A stretch of DNA of 64,000 bases. Source: Siphonodentalium dalli (lineage: Eukaryota > Mollusca > Scaphopoda > Gadilida > Siphonodentaliidae). The DNA lies in contig CP136063.1 of NCBI GenBank assembly GCA_032622095.1, positions 277,693,426 through 277,757,425 of the forward strand. The letters run 5' to 3'. The position numbers were made by a program, and so were the translations under genes. A model generated the notes under the pieces. It saw only the letters and a program-made list of their open reading frames with translations, had not been told where the DNA came from and searched no databases. Positions 56,170-64,000 of the stretch are shown here, piece by piece; positions within the stretch are counted from its first letter, which is position 1, and each line of letters begins with the position of its first letter.

Positions 56170-56660
56170 TTTAAAGGTACTCAATCCGATAACACTCCTC
56201 TCAATTACTATTTCAATGGCTTCGGGGGTCAAAAATATTTGATTCGAGTCGAGGAAGTCACCCATCAAAGCTCAGATTTGTTAGATATCGATTTTAGAAA
56301 TCTATTATTTTTCATTATCGGGAATACTTTCTGGCCCAGAACTCAGTCAAAATTACGTTATTATTACCAGTTGATTTTAGAGTTATCCATCCTTGTCTGT
56401 TTGAAAGTGTTTTGGTGTACACATCTTGAGCAGGTTATGAAATTGACGGCAATTATTAGTACTCATCTCGAGAATATAAAAAATTTCAAAAATCAATATC
56501 TAATAACTCTGAGCTTTGTTTGATGGGTTCCTCGACTCGAATCAAATATTTTTTACCCCCAAAGCCAAAGAAATAGTAATATAGGACCCTCTGATCGGAT
56601 TGTTGTTGTTGGAATCTGTTGAGATGGGGACCCTCTGTTCGGATTGAGTACCTTTAATTC
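56170..56660. mobile_element. Foldback element with 'TTAAAGGTACTCAATCCGA' ends
   Basis: Inverted ends TTAAAGGTACTCAATCCGA / tcggattgagtacctttaa enclose inverted arms (tttgattcgagtcgaggaag / cctcgactcgaatcaaatat). A partial copy is at 17220-17632. It is non-coding. Confidence 0.75.
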
Positions 56661-56879
56661 AATTCAGTTTAAACTTAATAAAGTTATCATCCGGCAATGA
56701 AAAAAGGGAATGGAAATTTTAAGACACACGTCGGAGGGACTTCTCGACCAATAACATAATATGTCCCATTTTTTTTAAATGGGCGTATAAAAACATGTTT
56801 TCCAATGCATATAAAAACGGTACCTGTAAAGTATGTAATAAAAATAAAGAAGACAATTTCTAGGTTTAATTTGAGATTT

Positions 56880-57300
56880 GAATACCTGAACACTATGTGT
56901 CAATAATAGGACTATGGTCATACACATATGAACACTATGTGTCAATAATAGGACTAGGTGCCTAAATACCTGAACACTATGTGCCAACAATAGGACTAGG
57001 TGTAGTCCAACAAATTAGACTATTCGGATTAATACATATTTTAATATTTGGACATTTACGATTGTATTACTCCTTCTAAATGGTCCATAAATGTCCAAAT
57101 ATTAAAATTCCAATTAATCCGAAAGTCTAATTTGTTGGACTAGACTAGGTGCCTAAATACCTGAACACTATGTGCAAATAATAGGACTAGGGGCATGACC
57201 TGAATGCTATGTGCCAATGCTAGGACTAGGGGCATGACCTGAATGCTATGTGCCAATACTAGAACTAGGGGCATGACCATTTACCCATCTGTGTACTTTA
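56880..57300. repeat. ~43-bp tandem repeat 'gaacactatgtgtcaataat', interrupted by an element
   Basis: Units carry aacactatgtgccaacaata and ggactaggtgcctaaatacc, with later units changed to ggggcatgacctgaatgct. A 140-bp inverted-repeat element is inserted at 57003. Confidence 0.8.
57003..57142. mobile_element. 140-bp MITE with 9-bp target duplication
   Basis: Inverted ends of about 56 bases start TAGTCCAACAAATTAGACT. The flanking gactaggtg is present on both sides, and the neighbouring tandem units show the empty site with a single copy. A 9-bp duplication with long inverted ends suggests a Mutator-like (MULE) derivative. Confidence 0.85.
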
Positions 57301-57421
57301 AACTCAAGTGGGGCACTCATGCTCATGTCATCTTTTTTTATACCCATAGACGCGACTTACACGATTCCCATTTAATTTTTGTTGGGCTATTCTGTTACAT
57401 GTAATATTACAAAGCAACAAA

Positions 57422-57565
57422 TACAGTAATGCCCTAATTTATTCGGAAATATGGCTTGTTGCCATTCATCGGAAAGCTCTCGGGGCCATATTTCCGACTA
57501 AATCCTGAAAAGTTACCCATAATTATCCTGTGGTTAAGAAGTCGATTAATTAGGGCATTACTGTA
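57422..57565. mobile_element. Family H MITE, shortened left arm
   Basis: The termini TACAGTAATGCCCTAATTTA and complement are present. The left arm lost its accacagcagaattatggg segment. Confidence 0.85.
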
Positions 57566-57869
57566 GCATAATATTACACTTATTATATGAACATCCCTAC
57601 TAATGAATAAATTAATTGGAATGTTTCTCTCCCTGTCACTTGCTATATTATCTGAACAATGCCAAATTGCAAAAGATATCTATCAATAGTATAAATTTTA
57701 AATGTATGGCAGGTGCACATAATCATTGTGGATTGTGCAGAGTTCAAAATAATGCAATGATTTGACATTAACTGCAAAAATGACAATTTGAGAAAAATAA
57801 TGGCATCATCAGCTGGCGTCATCACTGTTTTCCTTCCAACACCAGCAGGAAAATTAAGCAGGATTGAAC

Positions 57870-58540
57870 AATATCGCCGACTAGAGGAACATGATGAGTA
57901 TATGTTATGGGGAAGGCATATTAGATACTATATATTATATAGTTGAACAGGTTGAGTAGGTGTTATGGGAAAGATGTATTAGATACTATATATTATATAT
58001 TTGAACAGGCTGTTTAGATGTTATGGGAAAGGTGTAATATATACATGTAGTTGAACAGGTTGAGTAGATGTTGTGGGAAAGGCATATTATATACTATATT
58101 TTATATAGTTGAAATGGTTGGGTAGATGTTATGGGAAAGGCATATTATTAATTATATACAATATATTATATAGTTGAACAGGCTGTTTAGATATGAGAAA
58201 GGTGTAATATATTGCTGAACAGGTTGAGTAGATGTTATGGGAAAGGCATATTATATACTATATATTATATAGTTGAAGAGGCTGTTTAGATATTATGAGA
58301 AAGGCATATTATATACAATATATTATATAGTTGAACAGGCTGTTTAGATATTATGAGAAAGGTGTAATATTTAGTTGAAATGGTTGAGTAGATGTTATGG
58401 GAAAGGCATATTATATACAATATATTATATGGTTGAACAGGCTGTTTAGATATTTGGGAAAGGCGTAATATATAGTTGAACAGTTTGGGAAAGGCACATT
58501 ATAATACCCTATATTATATAGTTGAACATTAGTTCGTATG
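57870..58540. repeat. Degenerate ~58-bp tandem repeat
   Basis: Units contain ttgaacaggttgagtagatg, then ttatgggaaaggcatatt and an AT-rich tatactatatattatatag spacer. About ten variable copies. Confidence 0.85.
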
Positions 58541-58628
58541 TGATACAACTCAAATAAAATCATATAGCCCTTATTTTATAGTGGTTTCAAAGGGGTTAAT
58601 TTACAGCAGGGTCGCCTCAATAGTGACT

Positions 58629-59028
58629 TTAACCCTTTACCCAACAGAACGGCCCTGTGCCAATGCATTCTCTTATATATGCGAGTCGACCATAGGTCGC
58701 CTCGCATATATAAGAGAATGCATTGGCTTAACACATTAAAAATTATAAAATTGTTAAAGAATGTAAGAAAAAATGGTAAAAAGTGTTAAAAAAAGATTTT
58801 TTTTAGGCCAATGCATTCTCTTATATATGCGAGGCGACCTATGGTCGACTCGCATATATAAGAGAATGCATTGGCACATGGCATAACTGTAACTATCACA
58901 ATGTGGTCAAGGAGCCGATTCCAATGATATCCATATTTGTATGGTTCTATTGAGACAGACCGAAGATATTTTAGGCTGTTGAAGCTTTATTTGGCCGGTT
59001 TTGGCCGGTTTGTTGGGTAAAGGGTTAA
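58629..59028. mobile_element. Family D miniature element
   Basis: Standard termini TTAACCCTTTACCCAACA and complement with two cores. The only notable difference is ggcacatggc in place of GGCACAGGG-C. Confidence 0.9.
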
Positions 59029-59062
59029 GACAGAATAGTGGTGCAAACAAAAACAAAAATTT

Positions 59063-59312
59063 TACCCTGTGCCAATGCATTCTCTTATATATGCGAGTCG
59101 ACCATAGGTCGCCTCGCATATATAAGAGAATGCATTGGCCTAACAATTTTTTATCATTTTTTAAAAATAAATGTTTCTTACAATTTTTAGGACATAAAAT
59201 AAAAAACATCCATTACCCTGCAGGGGGCCCCCCACATATATAGAAGCATATAGAAGAGTGTCGTCTGCTCATGTTTGTCTGGGGCTCTGTATGGGTGAAA
59301 TTATAAAAGGGT
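59063..59312. mobile_element. Family E fragment, one core
   Basis: It begins at ttaccctgtgccaatgcatt and continues through the family E interior (aaacatccattaccctgcag; ggctctgtatgggtgaaatt). It lacks both outer TGTGACCCGCC ends and ends in agggttaa. Confidence 0.7.
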
Positions 59313-59836
59313 TAAAATCAGAAAGCTTTATTCATACATAACATAGATATGGTAGTCTCAGATTTCACACATAGAAGGGATCCACACCTCTCCCATTTGT
59401 GAGGAATAGAGATGTTTGTTCTATTGAAGTATCCAAGCAAGTGACATTGATACCCGAGAATGTACCCGAGACAGACAACCCTGCTATTGTTGAGCCTGTA
59501 CATTTAGTCAGTCCCGCACGTAATACTATTATTAATGTGGCGTGCGTACCATAACTGACATCTCCACCATTTATTATACACTAAGTTTGTTAAAATGCCA
59601 CAAAGCTATGTTCATGCACTGTTTAGCAATAAATGGTGCAACGGTCATAAAGAAATCAAAATTAGAGGGTTTTTTTTAAATGTTCTCATGGGAAGTAAAT
59701 TTTTGAAAGGCATTCTATAGGATTTAACCCTATATATACCATTCACTCATTGACAATTGGTTCCCTTAGGAAATGTTCAGATAATAAATATTATCTGAAC
59801 ATTTCCCATCAGTTAAAAGGAATTGTTTTGTACTTG

Positions 59837-60024
59837 TACAGTAATGTCTAAATAATTGACCCCTAAACCACAGCAGAATTATGGGAAATATTTCAGGATT
59901 TAATTGGAAATACGACTTGCTGCCATTCATTGGAAAGCGCTCGGTGAGAGCTTTCCGATGAATGGGAACAAGCCATATTTCCAACTGAATCCTGAAAATT
60001 TTCCCATAATTCTGCTGTGGTTAA
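59837..60024. mobile_element. Family H MITE, left part, cut by a TTAA element
   Basis: The terminus TACAGTAATGTCTAAATAAT and both arms are present up to tctgctgtggTTAA, where the family D element at 60021 starts. The remaining right end of H is not found beyond that element. Confidence 0.75.
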
Positions 60025-60421
60025 CCCTTTACCCAACAAACTGGCCAAAACCGGCCAAATAAAGCTTCAACAGCCTAAAATATCTTCGGTCTGTCTCAAT
60101 AGAACCATACAAATATGGATATCATTGGAATCGGCTCCTTGACCACATTGTGATAGTTACAGTTATGCCCTGTGCCAATGCATTCTCTTATATATGCGAG
60201 TGGACCATAGGTCGCCTCGCATATATAAGAGAATGCATTGGCCTAAAAAAAAATCTTTTTTTAACACTTTTTACCATTTTTTCTTACATTCTTTAACAAT
60301 TTTATAATTTTTAATGTGTTAAGCCAATGCATTCTCTTATATATGCGAGGCGACCTATGGTCGACTCGCATATATAAGAGAATGCATTGGCACAGGGCCG
60401 TTCTGTTGGGTAAAGGGTTAA
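60021..60421. mobile_element. Family D miniature element, reverse orientation
   Basis: TTAACCCTTTACCCAACAAA to gttgggtaaagggttaa, the reverse of the copy at 58629. It uses the same TTAA in a family H element as the nested copy at 18401, but independently. Confidence 0.9.
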
Positions 60422-60554
60422 TGTATGTCTTTGTCTGTCTTGTGTCTGCTTATTTCCTGAACATCCCTTAGATGAACAGTAGACCATTATGAAGTATACT
60501 TTTATAATAATCTATTTATAAAGAAAGGATTAAGGTGGTGGTGTTGCGATGTCT

Positions 60555-61030
60555 GCATTGAATAAAATCTGTATATGTGCACATCCGCTTATGAACGAGG
60601 TTGGAAGATATTATAAGGCAATAAAAGATTATGATGAATGTTTTTGTCCAAATAGCAAAAAAAAGTTAAATACGAAGAACATTTTATTCAAGAATGTACA
60701 CTATACAATAGCTTGAGGGAAACTTATGAATCTATATCTATAATATCAAATGAATCTATTTTAAATCCAATAACATATTGGACAAAACATATTTGTGATT
60801 TTATTAAACATGCCTTTGAATTACGAAAGAAGAAAGTAGATAAGGACACTTAAACTAATATGAGCCCATTCTTGTCAGATAGTAATTATGTATGACTACA
60901 TACAGCTACATGTATATTATATTTGTTTTGCTCCATATATATGTTCAAAATTTATTTATTTGTCTGTATTTAAATAATGCAAACTTGTTTTAACATGGGC
61001 TTTTTCCAATAAATATTGATTGATACTTAA
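60555..61030 (+). mobile_element. Non-LTR retrotransposon 3' fragment, plus strand
   Basis: The translation gives ICAHPLMNEVGRYYK, then ECFCPNSKKK and, after one frameshift, KYEEHFIQECTLYNSLRE with a stop at the end of KKKVDKDT. The H-P-L...E-x-G-R-Y...C-x-C...E-E-H-F-I-x-E-C block is the RT C-terminal tail. A 3' UTR with caataaatattgattgata follows. It is 5' truncated. Confidence 0.75.
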
Positions 61031-61299
61031 ACATTGATAGACCCTATGTCGTTTGTTGAACTTATTATCTGAACATCCCCCCCAATTAATAGTAATTCTT
61101 CTGCAGTTGTATTATCCTTTCATTCCTCTGTCAGTTTTTTTTTCTGAACACTCCTTCAATTAATAATAGATCATTCCAATTTATCATTTTATAACTGAAT
61201 GGGATAATCCATTTAGTATAGAAAGGGTCAAGGAAAAATATAAAGCTCTTTCCATCAATGTATCACATTATTATAATCAATAAATTTGAAAAATTATCA

Positions 61300-61348
61300 A
61301 GGAAATATGGGTTGATACAAAAATCGGACTTGGCACTGAAAGGGTTAA
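61300..61348. mobile_element. Family F right-end fragment
   Basis: The stretch tatgggttgatacaaaaatc followed by ggacttggcactgaaagggttaa is the family F terminus (reverse of its left end) with nothing of the interior. Confidence 0.7.
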
Positions 61349-61432
61349 ATGTAAACGAGTGCCATCAAATCTTTCAAAGTTTCCATCTCTGAGAAATTTA
61401 ATAATTCTGAGAAGGTGGAAAAACTGGTCATC

Positions 61433-61880
61433 TTAACCCTTTGAGTGCCAGGTCCGATTTTTGTATCAACCCATATACCCTGTGCCAATGCATTCTCTTA
61501 TATATGCGAGTCGACCATAGGTCGCCTCGCATATATAAGAGAATGCATTGGCCTAACAATTTTTCATCATTTGTTATTATTTTTTACAATTATTTACAAG
61601 TTTAATAATTTTTTCTTATATTCTTTAACAGACTCATGGGCATCAAAATTATTACTATGAATACTTGGTGATAGTTTTGAGTTATAACATGCCCCTAAGG
61701 TTTTATCCAGTTTGTTTTTAAATTCGCTATAGCATGCTTAAGCATACCCAAAAAAATTCAACCCAAAACAAACAAAAATCTAAAAAAAGAAAATAATTAT
61801 TTATTTTTTTTTTTTAGGGCCAATTTTACAGACCGTAAATTAGGGCCGATGAGATCGGCCCCTGGCACTCAAAGGGTTAA
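61433..61880. mobile_element. Family F miniature element, one core
   Basis: TTAACCCTTTGAGTGCCAGG to ctggcactcaaagggttaa, with a single complete palindromic core after CCCTGTG. It is close to the copies at 10486 and 12271. Confidence 0.85.
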
Positions 61881-61921
61881 AGGCACAGATAGTGTTGGAA
61901 CAATTTGTTTAACATTATCAT

Positions 61922-62140
61922 TTAACCCTTTCTATACTACGTACTCATTGACGATTAGTTTCCTTTGGAAATGTTCAAATAATTCATGTGTAGACCTTAT
62001 CATTTGAACATTTCCCTCCAATAAATTGGCCTTCTTCTGTACTTGTATTATCTGTTATTTTTCCTGAAAACCACTCCAGATGAATAATAGATCATTCCAA
62101 TATGAACTTTTATAACTGAGGGGGGAGAATCCTATTTGGT
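61922..62140. mobile_element. Family K element, right end replaced
   Basis: TTAACCCTTTCTATACTACG and the usual interior up to gggagaatcctatttggtaa, followed directly by a family H fragment (aaagtaatgctctaaataat, 62141-62248). Confidence 0.6.
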
Positions 62141-62799
62141 AAAGTAATGCTCTAAATAATCGACACCTTAACCACAGCAGAATTATGGGTAAATTTTCAG
62201 GATTTAGTTGAAAATATGACTTGTTGCCATTCATCAGAAAGCACTCCCCATTATGGCCATTTACCAGTGGAAAAAACAAATCAGGAATATCACGAAAACC
62301 ATAAAACTGACTCAGTTGAGATGCTATATTCATTCAGAATCATGGAACATAATACATGGTTTGAAACTTTGAGATATATTTGTTCTGATGCACCAATCAC
62401 TGAGTTCCAGTTAGGAATAATGGCCGACTGATAGTGTGCTGAAGTGGTCCATACTCAGTATGGATGTAAAGCACACATCATGACACTTTACGTGCTTAGT
62501 CATTTCTGGTGTATAGCAGCCAAGAGGTTAACTAACATAACTGTAACCAAGAGTTTCAAATTTAAGAAAAAGATGTCCCCTTGTTTAGAATATATATGAT
62601 AAAAGGCCGCTCGGCCACAGTGTCCCCCGAACCGGTGGCTTCATTTGGAGCGGAGGCTTTGTAGAAGTATACTATATGGATAAGACACTTGTGCATTGTC
62701 TCATTACTGACATGCATACAAATAACCAAATCTTAAAAAAACTCTTAAAGTCAAAATATAACCTCAAATTGGCACAAAATGAAGAAAATTACAAGAAAA

Positions 62800-63340
62800 A
62801 TTGAATTTTTCTAAGTCAAAAAGCCCATAACTCTGAGAAAAATCATCGGATCAAACTCAAATTCGAACTTGACCTGTATCTTGATATGACTGATCCACAT
62901 AAAAAAGGTATTTGCAATTAAAGGATCCAAACTTGAGATATCATCCGGAAACCGAAAAAGTGAGAAATTGTCTAAGTAAAAAAAGTTGAAAAAGGGCCAC
63001 AACTCTCGCAAAAATGGGCGGAGCATACCTATATTCGAACTTGACCTGTACATAGGGCTGATAAACTCACATACCAAATTTGGTTCAGATATTCAGATAT
63101 GATCACATAAACTGAAGTTATCATCCGGAAACCAGAAAATTATCAGTTTCTAAGTAAAAAAAGGGCCATAACTCTCGCAAAAATGGGCGGAGCAAACCCA
63201 TATTCGAACTTGACCTGTATTTTGGTCTGATAAACTCACCTATGAAATTTGCTTTTGATCTAATAACCGAAACTAAAGTTATCATCCGGAAACCATTTCC
63301 GGACGGACACACGGACGGACACCGGCTATTTTAAAATTTT
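62800..63340. repeat. Dispersed repeat units 'gggccataactctcgcaaaa'
   Basis: Three units related to the array at 35590 (cgaacttgacctgtattttg; gttatcatccggaaacca), ending in a ggacacacggacggacac tract. Confidence 0.75.
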
Positions 63341-64000
63341 CGGGGGACAAAAATGTCAATGACACTGAAGCTCAACTTGGAGAGGCGCCTTCTTAACAAA
63401 TTTTTGAAAAAATTGATGGCTCTCATCTAAAGGTCACCCCGAAGATCCATATGGAGTTTGGTGATAATCGGATGAGGGAGGTGGCATGTAGGGTGTTCTG
63501 AAACATTTTGTCATGCAAAGTGTAAAATTCAAGATGGCCACTGGCAACCATGTTTTCCAATGAAATTCAGAAAAGTTATGATGGCTCCAATCTAGTGGTC
63601 ACCCAAAAAATCCATATGAAGTTTGGTGATGAACGGATGAGGGATGTCATCTGTAGGGGATGCGAAAGGAATTACTTATGCAAAGTGTAAAATCCAAGAT
63701 AGCTGCCAGCAGCCATGTTTTTCATCGAAAATTTTTCATATTCAATAGCTCTCATCTAGATGTGATCCTAAACATGCCCATAATAGTTAAAAAAAACAAT
63801 TCCAATAATTGTGGGCTGCAGGGTGTGCCCATGGATTGTAATTTGAAATCCAAGAGCCAATTATATTTCAATTTTTTTCCAATAATTGTGGGCTGCAGGT
63901 GTGCCGATGGATTCTAATTTGAAATCCAAGATGGCTGCTGGTAGCCATGTTTTTTAATGAATTTAGGAATAAATCAATGGCTACGATCTAGATTGATTGA
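63341..64000. repeat. Family J repeat continuing off the right edge
   Basis: It starts with gtcaatgacactgaagctca, as the big array at 32284 does. Units carry aagatggccactggcaacca and caaagtgtaaaatccaagat. Confidence 0.75.

Noticed and set aside
1-64000. LTBP as an alternative identity for the main gene
   Set aside because: The FUN domain, three plain EGFs and a nine-cysteine hybrid domain before TB1 are the fibrillin order.
1-64000. tRNA, rRNA or snRNA genes
   Set aside because: No cloverleaf with internal A/B boxes or recognisable structural RNA was found by eye.

Overview
This is animal nuclear DNA, AT-rich and dominated by short DNA-transposon derivatives, tandem arrays and truncated retrotransposons. 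The repeat style (head-to-tail 'aagatggctgcc' arrays, ggacggacagac tails, abundant palindromic miniature elements) suggests a mollusc, probably a bivalve. That placement is an inference. I see no bacterial or viral gene.

One real gene fills most of the window. It lies on the minus strand: the amino-terminal part of a fibrillin, an extracellular microfibril glycoprotein. I assembled 19 coding exons by translating the minus strand and matching splice sites and reading phases. They join without frame conflict into 841 residues plus one base and continue past the left edge. From the start codon at 53341 leftwards the order is: signal peptide and basic propeptide; the fibrillin unique N-terminal domain (CCPGW motif); three non-calcium EGF domains; a nine-cysteine hybrid domain; two calcium-binding EGFs; a TB (8-Cys) domain split over two exons; six EGFs; a second TB domain; and three more calcium-binding EGFs. 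Nearly every intron is phase 1 and nearly every exon is one domain, so exon gain or loss would be frame-neutral. Two decayed half-exons (731-830 and 18230-18283) and a tandemly copied exon tail (8761-8976) show that such gain and decay has happened here.

Layout: 1-9100 holds the last four exons in the window, two 38-bp minisatellites and a large foldback element. 9100-31700 holds ten exons among many miniature elements and a decayed TIR element with an unidentified open reading frame (14682-15870). 31700-42700 holds the EGF2, EGF1 and N-terminal-domain exons, a 2.9-kb array of 150-165-bp units and a retrotransposon 3' end lying 12 nt from a splice donor. 42700-53200 is intron 1, including a 3.2-kb GC-rich head-to-head satellite. 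53193-53341 is the first coding exon. 53342-64000 is upstream sequence made mostly of repeats.

The most unusual pattern is a hairpin cassette bounded by CCCTGTGCC and GGCACAGGG. It contains one or two copies of a roughly 67-bp palindrome and occurs at about 19 loci inside at least four miniature-element families whose termini differ. Most of these families end in TTAACCC...GGGTTAA and look piggyBac-like. Two inverted copies of one family closely bracket a fibrillin exon.
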